Source: Paremcibacter congregatus (GTDB taxonomy: Bacteria; Pseudomonadota; Alphaproteobacteria; Sphingomonadales; Emcibacteraceae). From it: a stretch of DNA of 64,000 nt. A model generated the notes under the pieces. That model searched no databases. It saw only the letters and a program-made list of their open reading frames with translations, and was not told the origin of the DNA. Positions 46,268 through 57,149 of this stretch are shown here, in pieces. The stretch covers positions 310,001 through 374,000 of the forward strand of contig NZ_CP041025.1 of the NCBI RefSeq assembly GCF_006385135.1. The letters are read 5' to 3'. Each line of letters begins with the position of its first letter. Position 1 is the stretch's first letter. A program made the position numbers and the translations under genes.

Positions 46268-48022
46268 ATGTCGGACACAGAGTTTAGCGGCGCAGAAATC
46301 ATCGTAAATTCCCTGGTGGATTTAGGTGTCGAAGTGATTTTCGGCTACCCTGGCGGTGCCGTGCTTCCGCTTTATGATGCGCTTTTCAAGCAGGACAAGA
46401 TCCGCCATATTCTGGTGCGGCATGAACAGGCCGCGGTCCATGCCGCCGAAGGCTATGCACGTTCCACCGGCAAGCCCGGCGTGGTTCTGGTGACGTCCGG
46501 TCCCGGGGCGACCAATGCGGTGACCGGTCTGACCGACGCCATGCTGGATTCGATTCCGGTGGTCTGTCTGACGGGCCAGGTGCCGGCGCATCTGATCGGC
46601 AGCGACGCCTTCCAGGAAGCCGATACCGTTGGCATCACCCGCCATTGCACCAAGCATAACTATCTGGTCCGCGAAGTGGATCAGCTGTCCCGGGTGGTTC
46701 ACGAGGCTTTCTATGTCGCCACCAGTGGACGGCCCGGCCCGGTGGTGATTGACATCCCGAAAGATGTTCAGATCTTTAAAACAAGCCAAGTTCATACAGG
46801 TAGGATTGAGCACCGCAGTTACAAACCGGAAGTCAAAGGTGACATTGACGGCATTACAGAGGCCATGAGGCTTCTGGCCGGAGCGGAACGACCGATTTTT
46901 TATACCGGCGGCGGCGTGATCAATTCCGGCCCGGCGGCGGCGCAATTGCTGCGCGAACTGGTGCAGCTCACCGGTGCGCCGATCACCAGCACCCTGATGG
47001 GCCTGGGCGCCTATCCGGCGTCGGACAAACAGTTCCTTGGCATGTTGGGCATGCACGGCACTTATGAGGCCAATTACGCCATGCATGACTGTGATGTCAT
47101 GATCTGTATCGGGGCGCGGTTTGATGACCGGGTTACCGGCCGTCTTGATGCTTTCTCACCAAAATCGAAAAAGGTGCATGTGGATATTGACCGTTCCTCG
47201 ATCAACAAGACCGTGCGGGTGGATGTGCCGATCGTTGGTGATGTGGCGCATGTATTGGAAGATATGCTGAAAGTCTGGAAAGCCATGGTGCTGCAAACCG
47301 ACAGCCCGTCTCTTGACGGCTGGTGGGATCAGATTGCCACATGGCGGGAACGGGATTGCCTGCGTTATCCCAAGACCGATGAGGTGATCATGCCGCAATA
47401 TGCGCTGGAACGCCTGCAGGCCCTGACCCAGGATAAAGACACCTATTTCACAACGGAAGTGGGCCAGCATCAGATGTGGGCGGCGCAATATCTCAAGTTT
47501 GAGGACCCGAACCGCTGGATGACATCCGGTGGGCTGGGTACCATGGGCTACGGCTTCCCGGCGGCGATCGGGGTGCAACTGGCTCATCCGGAATCCCTGG
47601 TCATTGACGTGGCGGGCGAAGCCTCGATCCAGATGAATATTCAGGAAATCGGCACGGCGGTTCAATATAAGCTACCGGTGAAGGTTTTCATCCTCAACAA
47701 TGAATATATGGGCATGGTGCGCCAGTGGCAGGAGCTTAATCACGGCGGGCGTTATTCGGAATCCTATTCCGACAGCCTGCCGAACTTCAAGAAACTGGCC
47801 GAGGCATATGGCGCGCACGGCATCATTGTCGATAAACCGTCCGAACTGGATGCGGCGATCAAGGAAATGATTGAAATACCGGGACCGGTATTTGTCGATT
47901 GCCGGGTGGCGAAATTGGCCAATTGTTTCCCGATGGTGCCGAGCGGGGCGGCCCATAACGAAATGATTTTGCCGGAAGAAGAAGATTTTAAAGCCTACGA
48001 AGGGGGCGCGGCGCTGGTGTAA
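46268..48022 (+). CDS. ilvB: Acetolactate synthase large subunit
   Basis: This thiamine-diphosphate and FAD enzyme makes acetolactate or acetohydroxybutyrate, the first common step of valine, leucine and isoleucine synthesis. The 584-residue protein has an N-terminal [17 protein letters not shown] with catalytic Glu in [15 protein letters not shown]. The central FAD-binding domain carries [12 protein letters not shown]. The C-terminal ThDP motif region is [13 protein letters not shown]...[17 protein letters not shown] replaces the more usual GDGS/GDAS, a conservative change of the metal ligand position. It is first in ilvBNC. Confidence 0.96.
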   Translation: MSDTEFSGAEIIVNSLVDLGVEVIFGYPGGAVLPLYDALFKQDKIRHILVRHEQAAVHAAEGYARSTGKPGVVLVTSGPGATNAVTGLTDAMLDSIPVVCLTGQVPAHLIGSDAFQEADTVGITRHCTKHNYLVREVDQLSRVVHEAFYVATSGRPGPVVIDIPKDVQIFKTSQVHTGRIEHRSYKPEVKGDIDGITEAMRLLAGAERPIFYTGGGVINSGPAAAQLLRELVQLTGAPITSTLMGLGAYPASDKQFLGMLGMHGTYEANYAMHDCDVMICIGARFDDRVTGRLDAFSPKSKKVHVDIDRSSINKTVRVDVPIVGDVAHVLEDMLKVWKAMVLQTDSPSLDGWWDQIATWRERDCLRYPKTDEVIMPQYALERLQALTQDKDTYFTTEVGQHQMWAAQYLKFEDPNRWMTSGGLGTMGYGFPAAIGVQLAHPESLVIDVAGEASIQMNIQEIGTAVQYKLPVKVFILNNEYMGMVRQWQELNHGGRYSESYSDSLPNFKKLAEAYGAHGIIVDKPSELDAAIKEMIEIPGPVFVDCRVAKLANCFPMVPSGAAHNEMILPEEEDFKAYEGGAALV

Positions 48023-48044
48023 GCCAGCCCGCAGGAGAGAAATT

Positions 48045-48569
48045 ATGCATCATACGCACAAAGAAATTGAACTTGCCGCCCGTCATACGCTGTCGATTAT
48101 TGTCGATAACGAAGCCGGGGTTCTGGCGCGGGTGATCGGCCTGTTTTCTGGTCGGGGCTACAATATTGAAAATCTCACGGTGGCGCCGGTTGATCTGGAA
48201 GGTACCGAATCCCGCATTACCGTGGTGACCATTGGCACACCGCATGTGATTGAGCAGATCAAGGCGCAACTGGAGCGGCTGGTGCCGGTGCATAGAGTGG
48301 CGGACCTGACCGAGAACGGTCCCCATGTAGAGCGGGAACTGGCCCTGGTTAAGGTTCATTGCGCCAGCGAACATCAGCCGGCGGCAATGCGCATTGCCAA
48401 GGCGTTCCGCGCCAAGATTGTGGACAGTACGCTCGACAGTTACATTTTCGAGCTTACCGGCAAGACCGAGAAGACAAAGGCCTTCATCGAATTGATGATG
48501 GATGTGGGCCTGGTAGAGGTGGTGCGCACCGGGGTTGCGGCCCTGACCCGCGGCACCGACGCCCTCTGA
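48045..48569 (+). CDS. ilvN: Acetolactate synthase small (regulatory) subunit
   Basis: This 174-residue regulatory subunit confers branched-chain amino acid feedback inhibition. The N-terminal ACT domain (HTLSIIVDNEAGVLARVIGLFSGRGYNIENL, shortened) is followed by the C-terminal ALS_ss domain with KVHCASEHQPAAMRIAKAFR-type substitution of the usual KV segment. It starts 22 bases after ilvB, behind a GGAGAG site, and lies before ilvC in the same operon. It is sometimes called ilvH. Confidence 0.95.
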   Translation: MHHTHKEIELAARHTLSIIVDNEAGVLARVIGLFSGRGYNIENLTVAPVDLEGTESRITVVTIGTPHVIEQIKAQLERLVPVHRVADLTENGPHVERELALVKVHCASEHQPAAMRIAKAFRAKIVDSTLDSYIFELTGKTEKTKAFIELMMDVGLVEVVRTGVAALTRGTDAL

Positions 48570-48623
48570 AAAATTTCGACAGACAAACAGACAGTTCAGG
48601 CCAGCATGGCCGTATTTATTTAG

Positions 48624-49652
<1,029 letters not shown>

Positions 49653-49674
49653 GCTTTTCACGCTCAGAATTCAA

Positions 49675-49707
49675 AAGCCTCTGTGGTGAAAGCCACAGGG
49701 GCTTTTT
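49675..49707 (+). terminator. Terminator of the ilvBNC operon
   Basis: AAGCCTCTGTGG...CCACAGGGGCTT stem, then five T residues. Confidence 0.85.
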
Positions 49708-49765
49708 GATTTTTGCAGGAGTTATTCTGCGGAGGCAGGAAAGCCCGTTCCCCAGAAAACTCTAG

Positions 49766-49785
49766 ACTCCTGCCTGGGCAGGAGT
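49766..49785. repeat. Palindromic repeat, left copy
   Basis: ACTCCTGCC-TG-GGCAGGAGT, a perfect 9-bp inverted repeat of a type dispersed in many proteobacterial genomes. A related copy lies at 50384-50403, so the pair brackets the AT-rich gene between them. Confidence 0.65.
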
Positions 49786-49828
49786 GACAATAAGTTTTGG
49801 TAACCGTATGAGAATAAAAAGGGATAAA

Positions 49829-50344
49829 ATGTCTGATCAAATGAATATAGAAAATACAGGTTTTTTTAGTTATGTCCCCACACGTTTGGCATTGGGCGGT
49901 TTTGTATCATTAGTTGCTGGCTATTTTGTCTATTTTGCTTGGTGGTTGGGTTTGCCGCCTACTAAAGATAGCGGGGTGTGGGGAAGCTTTGGCGATTTCC
50001 TTGGGGGAGTATTGAATCCGTTAATAGCGATTGCAGTTTTATATTATGTTGTAAGAACTTTTGAATTTCAAAAGGAAGAATTAAAACTTACCAGACAGGA
50101 ACTAAAAGATACAAGGCTGGAACATGAAAAGCAAACGCGTGAACTGATGAAGCAATCCTTAGAGCGGGAAAAAGTAACTAAAATTCAAAGAAATGAGGTC
50201 TTAATTAAATGGCTAGAGAAAGAAATAGGGGAGAAGAATCAATCAAAGTTAGAACCAAGAAGTGATACCACAGAAATACAAGGTCATATAGATTACATCA
50301 ACAATAGAATCAACGAATTGAAAGCAGAAATATCCTCTTTGTAA
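49829..50344 (+). CDS. Membrane-anchored coiled-coil protein, function unknown
   Basis: This protein of about 171 residues has two membrane segments (LGGFVSLVAGYFVYFAWWLG and FLGGVLNPLIAIAVLYYVV) with a conserved WGSFGDFLGGVLNPL motif between them. A long charged coiled coil follows (FQKEELKLTRQELKDTRLEHEKQ; HIDYINNRINELKAEI). This layout resembles a broad family sometimes annotated as putative phage abortive-infection proteins, but nothing here proves defence. The coding region is clearly richer in A and T than its neighbours, and palindromic repeats lie on both sides, suggesting acquisition. The ATG at 49829 has an AAAAAGGG site. Alternative starts are 49784 and 49808. Confidence 0.7.
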   Translation: MSDQMNIENTGFFSYVPTRLALGGFVSLVAGYFVYFAWWLGLPPTKDSGVWGSFGDFLGGVLNPLIAIAVLYYVVRTFEFQKEELKLTRQELKDTRLEHEKQTRELMKQSLEREKVTKIQRNEVLIKWLEKEIGEKNQSKLEPRSDTTEIQGHIDYINNRINELKAEISSL

Positions 50345-50383
50345 CTTAAGAGAGGAACATTGTACATATCGAGTACAAAATAG

Positions 50384-50403
50384 CCTCCTGCCTACGCAGG
50401 AGG
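50384..50403. repeat. Palindromic repeat, right copy
   Basis: CCTCCTGC...GCAGGAGG inverted repeat, related to the copy at 49766-49785. It lies 40 bases after the AT-rich gene. Confidence 0.6.
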
Positions 50404-50504
50404 GGCGATGGAATTATAGGGCGGGAAAAATGCGCAACCGAGGTTATGTTTATTTCATGGTCGCTTACACAGTGAATAAGATAGGCTCTTTTTTTATCTC
50501 GCCG

Positions 50505-51542
50505 TTATCTGCCGTCATTCAGGTCAAGGGCGTCATCGAAATCTTCGAGCCGTTCCTCGACGGCTTCCGAATCTTCGAAAATGGCGATATGGAACATGGC
50601 GTCCCCCTGATTGAGCAGCGGCAGCATGGTCATGCCAATAATGATGCCGGTGCGATGGCTTTTGACCTTGGCCATATAGCTGCCGTATGGGTCTGAAATC
50701 ACGCCAAGAGTTTGGCCTTCTTTCACCATAGCCCCCAACTTGACCCGTACCCTGAGGCTGCCGCTATGGGGCGCGCGCACCCAGTAGCTTGTCCGCGCAA
50801 TAAAGACGTTCTCGGGCCGTTTGCGGCGCTTGCGTTCTTTTGGGGCGATCATGCCGATGGATTCCATGACGGACAGGATTCCCATCAGCGCGGTCTGGAT
50901 GACTTTTTCCTCATAGCGCAGGGCTTCCCCGCCTTCGAAAAGTAGCATGGGAATGCCTTTTTCCAACGCGGCCTGGCGCAGGGAGCCGTCCCGGGTGTTG
51001 GAATCGATAATGACCGGCACCCCGAAAGCCTTGGCGAGGGTTTCGGTTTCCGGATCAGTGAGGTCGGCCCGGATCTGCGGCAGATTGGTGCGGTGGATTG
51101 CGCCGGTGTGAAGATCGATGCCATGGGTCGATTTCTCAATGATTTCCCGCATCAGGATATGGGCGATCTGTCCGCCGAGAGAGCCGGTTTCCGACCCGGG
51201 GAAACAACGGTTCAGATCGCGCCGGTCCGGCAGATAGCGGCTGTTGCTGTTGAAGCCATAGGCGTTGACGATCGGCATGGCGATCAGTGTGCCCTTGATC
51301 TTGCTGTTGATGCGTTTGTTGGCGAGCAGCCGTTTGATGGTTTCGACGCCATTGATTTCATCCCCGTGGATGGCGGCGGACAGGAATAAAACCGGTCCGC
51401 TTTCCCGTCCCCGGATTACCATGACCGGCATGGACATTTCCGTATCATCAAACAGGCGGGCGATGGGGATCTCGATCTTCATCCGTTTGCCGGGGGGAAT
51501 GCGTTTGCCGGCGATTTCCAGAATGCCGCGAGGGTCCTCCAT
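50505..51542 (-). CDS. M14-type succinylglutamate desuccinylase/aspartoacylase family hydrolase
   Basis: This 345-residue zinc hydrolase is of the AstE/AspA subgroup of M14 carboxypeptidases. Zinc ligands are in AAIHGDEINGVE (His, Glu) and GIDLHTGAI (His). A catalytic Glu is likely in LLFEGGEAL. A beta-barrel C-terminal domain follows (IARTSYWVRAPHSGSLRV), and the protein ends in a strongly acidic tail (EDSEAVEERLEDFDDALD). It is five bases downstream of rimK and must be co-expressed with it, which makes removal of glutamates or another amide product of RimK a plausible role. That role is inference. Free N-acyl amino acids are the alternative substrates. Confidence 0.85.
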   Translation of the reverse strand: MEDPRGILEIAGKRIPPGKRMKIEIPIARLFDDTEMSMPVMVIRGRESGPVLFLSAAIHGDEINGVETIKRLLANKRINSKIKGTLIAMPIVNAYGFNSNSRYLPDRRDLNRCFPGSETGSLGGQIAHILMREIIEKSTHGIDLHTGAIHRTNLPQIRADLTDPETETLAKAFGVPVIIDSNTRDGSLRQAALEKGIPMLLFEGGEALRYEEKVIQTALMGILSVMESIGMIAPKERKRRKRPENVFIARTSYWVRAPHSGSLRVRVKLGAMVKEGQTLGVISDPYGSYMAKVKSHRTGIIIGMTMLPLLNQGDAMFHIAIFEDSEAVEERLEDFDDALDLNDGR

Positions 51543-51547
51543 GGGGG

Positions 51548-52462
51548 CTATCCTTTGCCCTTCATTTTATTGGGCCCTTTTTGCGAATCCTTTTCGATAT
51601 AGGAAATGATTTTATCGGCGACGTCGATGGTGGTGTAGGTCTCTATGCCTTTCAAACCGGGCGAGGAATTAACTTCCAGCACCAGAGGCCCGTGGGCGGA
51701 ACGGATGATATCAACGCCCGCCACATCAAGCCCGATGGTTTTGGCGGCCCGCACCGCCAGCGCGCGTTCGGCGGGTTTCAGTTTGACCAGAGTGGCCGAG
51801 CCGCCCATATGCAGGTTAGAGCGGAATTCGCCTTCCTGGGCCTGACGCTTCATGGCGGCGACCACTTTGTCCCCGACAACGAAACAGCGAATGTCGGCCC
51901 CGCCGGCTTCCTTGATAAATTCCTGGACAAGGAAATTGGCGTCGAGACCGCGGAAGGCGTTGATCAGGCTCTCGGCGGCTTTCTTGGTTTCGGCCAGAAC
52001 CACGCCGTTGCCGTGGGTGCTTTCCATGATTTTTACCACAATCGGTGCGCCGCCGACGAATTCGATCAGGTCTTCTGTGGCGTTGGCCGCATGGGCATAC
52101 CCGGTGATCGGCATGCCGACGCCTTTGCGGGCCAGAAGCTGATGGGCGCGCAGCTTGTCTCGGGATCGGGAAATGGCGATGGATTCATTGACGGAATAAA
52201 CCCCGCCCACTTCGAACTGACGCAAGACGGCTGTGCCATAGGCGGTGACAGAGGCGCCGATTCGGGGAATCACGGCATCAAAATCAAGCAGTTCACGCGT
52301 GTCCCGCGGCTTGTAATAAACGGTTGGTTTGTTGGCGGTGATATTCATATAGCATTTCAGAATATCAACCACTTTAACCTCATGTCCTCGCGCCTTAGCC
52401 GCCTCGACGAGTCTGCTTGTGGAATAAAGCTTGGGATTGCGCGACAGAATACCTATTTTCAT
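51548..52462 (-). CDS. rimK: RimK-type ATP-grasp glutamate ligase
   Basis: RimK adds glutamates to the C-terminus of ribosomal protein S6 in E. coli. This 304-residue protein is closely similar along its whole length: [18 protein letters not shown] at the start, [24 protein letters not shown] in the pre-ATP-grasp domain, then [48 protein letters not shown] and the metal-binding [13 protein letters not shown]. All key ATP-grasp positions (Lys, Glu, Asn) are retained. It forms an operon with the M14 hydrolase. The divergent RimB-RimK fusion shares the intergenic region. Confidence 0.93.
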   Translation of the reverse strand: MKIGILSRNPKLYSTSRLVEAAKARGHEVKVVDILKCYMNITANKPTVYYKPRDTRELLDFDAVIPRIGASVTAYGTAVLRQFEVGGVYSVNESIAISRSRDKLRAHQLLARKGVGMPITGYAHAANATEDLIEFVGGAPIVVKIMESTHGNGVVLAETKKAAESLINAFRGLDANFLVQEFIKEAGGADIRCFVVGDKVVAAMKRQAQEGEFRSNLHMGGSATLVKLKPAERALAVRAAKTIGLDVAGVDIIRSAHGPLVLEVNSSPGLKGIETYTTIDVADKIISYIEKDSQKGPNKMKGKG

Positions 52463-52664
52463 AATTGATCCATTTGTACTAAAGAAGGCCCGCCACCATA
52501 TTCAAGAATTATATCGAGAAGTCAAATCATCTATGTATCTTCTCTTCGATGTGGGTCTGTGACGGGTGAAATCAGGGCGGGCGGCTTTTTTGCTTTTAGC
52601 GATATATTTTTTAACCTGATGCATTATATTACGAAATCGGCGTTCACAGATGAGGAATGATGTA

Positions 52665-54011
52665 ATGGAAGACTTTGTCGTTGGATGGGAAGAGTGGTTG
52701 GCCTTGCCGAGCTTGGGCCTGCCTGCACTCAAGGCGAAAATAGATACCGGGGCCAAAACCTCGGCCCTGCATGCCTTTTCCATTCAGCCCTTTGGCAGTG
52801 ACGCCAAGCCCCGGGTGCGTTTTACCATTCATCCGATTCCCGACCGCCCGGATGTGGAGATCATCTGTTCCGCCCGAGTGATCGACCGCCGCGAAGTAAC
52901 CTCGTCCAACGGCACCAATGAGCTGCGCTATGTAATTTTGGTGCCGGTGCAGATGGGAGACAAGACCTGGAACATCGAGGTCACCCTGACCAATCGCGAG
53001 AATATGGCCTACCGGATGCTGCTCGGGCGGCGGGCGATGGAAGGCATCGGCGTGCGGCCGGGCCAATCTTTCCTGCAGCCGCAGTTAAGTTATGACCTTT
53101 ATAATAAATTGAAGCGAAAACCTGCGGCGCGGCGGTCTTTCCGCCTGGCGATCCTGACTTCAGCACCGGACAGTTATTCCACCCGCCGCCTGGTCGAAGC
53201 CGCCGAAGCCCGCGATCATGTGGTGGAACTGATTGATACGCGACGCTGCTATTTCGAGATCAGCAGTCATAGCCCGCAAGTTTATTATCAGGGGGCGCCC
53301 CTGCCATTTTATGATGCGGTGATTCCGCGCATCGGCGCGTCTCTAACGGTATACGGGCGGGCGGTGGTGCGTCAGTTTCAGGCCATGGGGACCTATTGTC
53401 TCAATTCCGCCGAGGGCATCGGCGCGGCGCGGGACAAACTCGCCGAACATCAGATCCTGTCGCGTAACCGGGTGGCGATGCCGACAACGGCCTATGCCAA
53501 TTCCCCGGAGGACACCGACAATATGATCAAGCTGGTCGGTGGTGAACCGGTAACCCTGAAATCGGTCCACGGCCTGCAGGGCGGTGGCATGACCATAGAC
53601 GAGCCAGCGGCGGCTTTTAATCCGGATCATGCGCCCGCGCCGGAGGCCAATCTGGTGGCGCGGGAGATTATCAGGGAAAACAGCAGCCCTGACCTGCGCT
53701 GTCTGGTGGTGGGTCGGCGTATTGTCGGGGCAATGCTCTTTGACGAGACGCCTTCTGTAGGGCGGCGCAAGACAAAGCGGAAGATTACCACGACCCCGGA
53801 AAGGCAGGTGGCGGTCAAGGCGGTCAAGGCGCTGGGCCTAACGGTGGCGGCGGTGGATATGATCCGCACGGCAGAGGGCCCCAAGGTGCTGGATGTCTTC
53901 TGCACCCCTGGTCTGGAAAAGATCGAGAAATCAAGCGGCAAAAATGTCGCCGAAAAGATCATAGAACATATCGAACGCAATGTGCGGCCGTTGTTCAAGT
54001 CTGTGAAGTAA
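52665..54011 (+). CDS. RimB-like retropepsin domain fused to a degenerate RimK-like ATP-grasp domain
   Basis: This protein has about 448 residues from the ATG at 52665, behind a GAGGA site; an ATG at 52650 is an alternative. Residues 1-145 match the PF05618 family (often called ATP-dependent zinc protease, RimB in Pseudomonas): VGWEEWLALPSLGLPALKAK, IDTGAKTSALHA with Asp27, and RMLLGRRAM. Residues ~159-448 align with RimK throughout ([43 protein letters not shown]). However, the metal-binding EVNSSPG is DVFCTPG here, and the [12 protein letters not shown] loop is replaced by GRRKTKRK. The ligase half is therefore probably inactive or altered. It is divergent from rimK. Confidence 0.88.
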   Translation: MEDFVVGWEEWLALPSLGLPALKAKIDTGAKTSALHAFSIQPFGSDAKPRVRFTIHPIPDRPDVEIICSARVIDRREVTSSNGTNELRYVILVPVQMGDKTWNIEVTLTNRENMAYRMLLGRRAMEGIGVRPGQSFLQPQLSYDLYNKLKRKPAARRSFRLAILTSAPDSYSTRRLVEAAEARDHVVELIDTRRCYFEISSHSPQVYYQGAPLPFYDAVIPRIGASLTVYGRAVVRQFQAMGTYCLNSAEGIGAARDKLAEHQILSRNRVAMPTTAYANSPEDTDNMIKLVGGEPVTLKSVHGLQGGGMTIDEPAAAFNPDHAPAPEANLVAREIIRENSSPDLRCLVVGRRIVGAMLFDETPSVGRRKTKRKITTTPERQVAVKAVKALGLTVAAVDMIRTAEGPKVLDVFCTPGLEKIEKSSGKNVAEKIIEHIERNVRPLFKSVK

Positions 54012-54023
54012 GGCGCAAGCGCC

Positions 54024-55829
54024 TTACTTGTCATCCCCCATTTTTAGGGCGGCGATGAAGGCGGAGTGGGGGATTTCCACATTGCCGTACATGCGCATTT
54101 TCTTCTTACCCTTTTTCTGCTTATCAAGCAGTTTGCGTTTCCGGGAGATATCGCCGCCGTAACATTTGGCGGTCACGTCTTTACGCATGGCGCTGATGGT
54201 CTCGCGGGCGATGACCTTGCCGCCAATGGCCGCCTGGATCGGGATCTTGAACAATTGGCGCGGGATCAGATCCTTCAGCCGTTCACACAGGGCCCGACCG
54301 CGATATTCGGCCTGGGAGCGATGGACCATCATGCCGAGGGCGTCTACCGGTTCCGCATTGACCAATATGCCAAGCTTGACCAGATCGCCTTCCCGATAGC
54401 CTTCCATCTGATAGTCGAAACTGGCGTAGCCGCGGGAAATGGATTTCAGTTTATCGTAGAAATCATAGACCACCTCATTGAGTGGTAGTTTATAGATCAG
54501 CATGGCCCGGTTGCCGGCATAGGTGAGTTCTACCTGCTCGCCGCGCTTTTCCTCGCAGAGTTTGAGGACGGAGCCCAGATGCTCGTCGGGCACCAGAATG
54601 GTGGCGCGAATCCACGGCTCTTCAATATGGCTGATCAATGTCGGGTCAGGCATGTCGGCGGGATTATGCAGCTCGACAAGGTCACCCTTGTTCATATGCA
54701 GCTTGTAAATCACGCTGGGAGAGGTGGTGATAATGTCGAGGTCAAATTCCCGGGTCAGGCGTTCCTGAACGATCTCCAGATGCAACATGCCGAGGAAGCC
54801 GCAGCGGAAACCATAGCCCAGCGCCGCAGAGGTTTCGGTCTCAAAGGTAAAGCTTGCGTCATTGAGGCGCAGTTTATGCATGCTTTCACGCAATGTTTCA
54901 AAATCGGCCGCATCGGCGGGGAACAGGCCGCAGAAGACCACGCTTTGCACTGGCTTAAAGCCGGGCAGGGGGGCGGCGGTTTCTTTTTTGAACTCGGTGA
55001 TGGTGTCACCGACATTGGTTTGCGAGACTTCCTTGATCGAGGCGGTGAAAAAGCCGATTTCGCCGGGACCCAGTTCGTCCACGAGAACCTCTTTCGGGGT
55101 AAAGACGCCAACCCGGTCAAGCGTATGTTCGGTACCGGCGGCCATCATCTTGATTTTCATGCCTTTCCGGACTTTTCCGTCAATCACCCGGATCAGAACC
55201 ATAACCCCGAGGTAAGTGTCATACCAGCTGTCGACCAACAGCGCCTTGAGTGGTGCGTTGACGTCGCCGACGGGCGCAGGCAGTTTTTCCACCAGGCTGT
55301 TGAGCAACTCATCAATGCCTTCGCCGGTTTTGGCGGACGCCTTGATCGCGTCGCTGGCGTCGATGCCGATCACATCTTCGATCTGGGCGCGCACCTGTTC
55401 CGGTTCAGCCGCCGGCAGGTCGATCTTGTTGAGCACCGGCACGATTTCGTGATTATTGTCAATCGCCTGATAGACGTTAGCCAGGGTCTGGGCTTCCACA
55501 CCCTGACTGGCGTCAACCACAAGCAGGGAGCCTTCGCAGGCGTAGAGGCAGCGGCTGACTTCATAGGCGAAATCGACATGGCCCGGCGTGTCCATTAGAT
55601 TGAGGGTATAAATCTCGCCATTGCGGGCCTTGTATTTCAGACGTACGGTCTGGGCCTTGATGGTGATGCCCCGTTCGCGCTCGATATCCATGCTATCGAG
55701 CACCTGGTTTTTCATTTCCCGATCGGTCAGGCCTTCGCAATGCTGGATCATCCGGTCAGCGAGGGTGGATTTTCCATGGTCGATATGGGCGATGATGGAG
55801 AAATTTCTGATTTTATCTTGTTCTGTCAT
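54024..55829 (-). CDS. lepA: Elongation factor 4 (LepA)
   Basis: This ribosome-associated translational GTPase is 601 residues long. G1 is [10 protein letters not shown]3 is DTPGHVDF and G4 is NKIDLPAAE. The LepA-specific C-terminal domain ([22 protein letters not shown], shortened) is complete and ends ALKMGDDK. It converges with the RimB-RimK fusion, with 12 bases between the stop codons. No anomaly is seen. Confidence 0.97.
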   Translation of the reverse strand: MTEQDKIRNFSIIAHIDHGKSTLADRMIQHCEGLTDREMKNQVLDSMDIERERGITIKAQTVRLKYKARNGEIYTLNLMDTPGHVDFAYEVSRCLYACEGSLLVVDASQGVEAQTLANVYQAIDNNHEIVPVLNKIDLPAAEPEQVRAQIEDVIGIDASDAIKASAKTGEGIDELLNSLVEKLPAPVGDVNAPLKALLVDSWYDTYLGVMVLIRVIDGKVRKGMKIKMMAAGTEHTLDRVGVFTPKEVLVDELGPGEIGFFTASIKEVSQTNVGDTITEFKKETAAPLPGFKPVQSVVFCGLFPADAADFETLRESMHKLRLNDASFTFETETSAALGYGFRCGFLGMLHLEIVQERLTREFDLDIITTSPSVIYKLHMNKGDLVELHNPADMPDPTLISHIEEPWIRATILVPDEHLGSVLKLCEEKRGEQVELTYAGNRAMLIYKLPLNEVVYDFYDKLKSISRGYASFDYQMEGYREGDLVKLGILVNAEPVDALGMMVHRSQAEYRGRALCERLKDLIPRQLFKIPIQAAIGGKVIARETISAMRKDVTAKCYGGDISRKRKLLDKQKKGKKKMRMYGNVEIPHSAFIAALKMGDDK

Positions 55830-55948
55830 GACAGGGCTTTTATCACTCCTTGGCCCGCAAAGACAAGGGAAAAGCGCCGTCGGCGAAGCCGGGCGATAAC
55901 TTGTTTGGGCAAAGATATTTTTTTACGGCTTTCCGGGGAGAAGAGAGA

Positions 55949-56890
55949 TCAGAAAGAAGTGGGTTTATAAGCCAGATAGCGGTAAACCTGAAGTCTTCCG
56001 GACTGCAGGGCCCGGGCGCGCATATCCCAGACTTCGGCCTCTTTCAGGATGATATTCAGGCTGTCCCTGTTGGCTTCCTTGTCTTCGGCCAATTCCAGAA
56101 CCAGTTCATTGGTCTGGGCCCAGGCCTGTTCGATCATTTTGATATAGGTGGTGGAGACATCTTCCTGAACACGGACCTGAAAACCGACTTCTTCCAGAAG
56201 GTTGCGCAGGCTGCTCGAATCACACAGGACGATATCATCGGGTTCGTTAATCTGCCACTGAACCATTTCGGGATGGTTGATGGACTTTTGATCCTTGGCG
56301 ACATAGTCGGTTAACAGGAACAGGCTGCTTTTTTTCAACTGTTTATGAACGGCTTTCAGCAGGTCCTTTTTATGGGTCACCTTGTACAGGGTGTCTTTGG
56401 AAAAGGCCCGGTCAAATTTTCGCTCGAAAATCGGACTGTCGTCGAGGTTCATCTGACTGATGATGGCTTTGCGCGCCAGGCCTTCGTCGACGGATATTTT
56501 CTGGGCGATTTCAGCCACGACGGGGTCGCTTTCATAGCCATTGATCCATACCCCGTAATCCTGAACAAGTTTGCGCGCCAGTCCGCCGAGCCCTGCGCCG
56601 ACGACGAGGGCACTCATCTGTGGTGACAGCGACAGTTGCTTTGACAGTTCATTAATGTAATCGGGGCCACCGGGATCGGATAATCCCTTGCCCCATATTT
56701 TCTGGATGAGATCAAGCCGGGCTTCCGTAGGCGAATGTTGTTCCGGTGCGGGTAGGGCTTGGATGACAGACCGCCGTCTTTTGCGGGGGCGCCGCATACG
56801 GGCATATTCCAACGGATCATAGCCTTCCCACCAGGCGAGAATACGCCAGAGGAAGGGGATATGTTCGGGATAGGTCTGTATATCGGTCAT
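55949..56890 (-). CDS. SAM-dependent methyltransferase-like protein, paralogue A
   Basis: This is the most divergent of three paralogues (313 residues). N-terminal LAWWEGYD (about residue 19) and the WGKGLSDPGG segment (66-75) precede a class I SAM-binding motif, SALVVGAGLGGLARKLVQ, and NGYES, whose acid would bind the ribose. RAFSKDTLYKV (about 160) follows. The WGxG(x)xxPGG plus GAGLGG and S-K-D-x-L-Y pattern resembles phosphoethanolamine/sarcosine-type N-methyltransferases. The N-terminus is Arg-rich (RMRRPRKRRR). It is separately transcribed, with overlapping CtrA-like boxes about 70-95 bases upstream. The substrate is unknown. Confidence 0.7.
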   Translation of the reverse strand: MTDIQTYPEHIPFLWRILAWWEGYDPLEYARMRRPRKRRRSVIQALPAPEQHSPTEARLDLIQKIWGKGLSDPGGPDYINELSKQLSLSPQMSALVVGAGLGGLARKLVQDYGVWINGYESDPVVAEIAQKISVDEGLARKAIISQMNLDDSPIFERKFDRAFSKDTLYKVTHKKDLLKAVHKQLKKSSLFLLTDYVAKDQKSINHPEMVQWQINEPDDIVLCDSSSLRNLLEEVGFQVRVQEDVSTTYIKMIEQAWAQTNELVLELAEDKEANRDSLNIILKEAEVWDMRARALQSGRLQVYRYLAYKPTSF

Positions 56891-56960
56891 AAAGAAATGA
56901 ATTTTTTTACTAAGTTGAACTACATATTGCGTTAGACCATACCTGTATGGGGGGGAAGAT

Positions 56961-56986
56961 TTAAAAGAAGGTTAAAAAAACATTAA
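56961..56986 (-). promoter_or_regulatory. Overlapping CtrA-like boxes upstream of methyltransferase paralogue A
   Basis: TTAA occurs at 56961, 56972 and 56983 with exact 11-base spacing, giving two overlapping TTAA-N7-TTAA boxes. On the minus strand the upstream one reads TTAA-TGTTTTT-TTAAC, a perfect CtrA consensus, oriented toward the gene that starts at 56890. Confidence 0.6.
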
Positions 56987-57149
56987 ACTTTTAAGAGTTC
57001 GCGTCGGGCGGGCCAGCAGCAGCCTTGTGGTTTGCGGCTTCTTGCGGAGTGAATCTCTTCTAAAAGGCGAGAAAAAAACGCGCAGGATTTCGGGCGAGAG
57101 GAGACCACGGGGAATGGCGTCTCTGACAATTGTGTGCAGGAAGGCAGCG

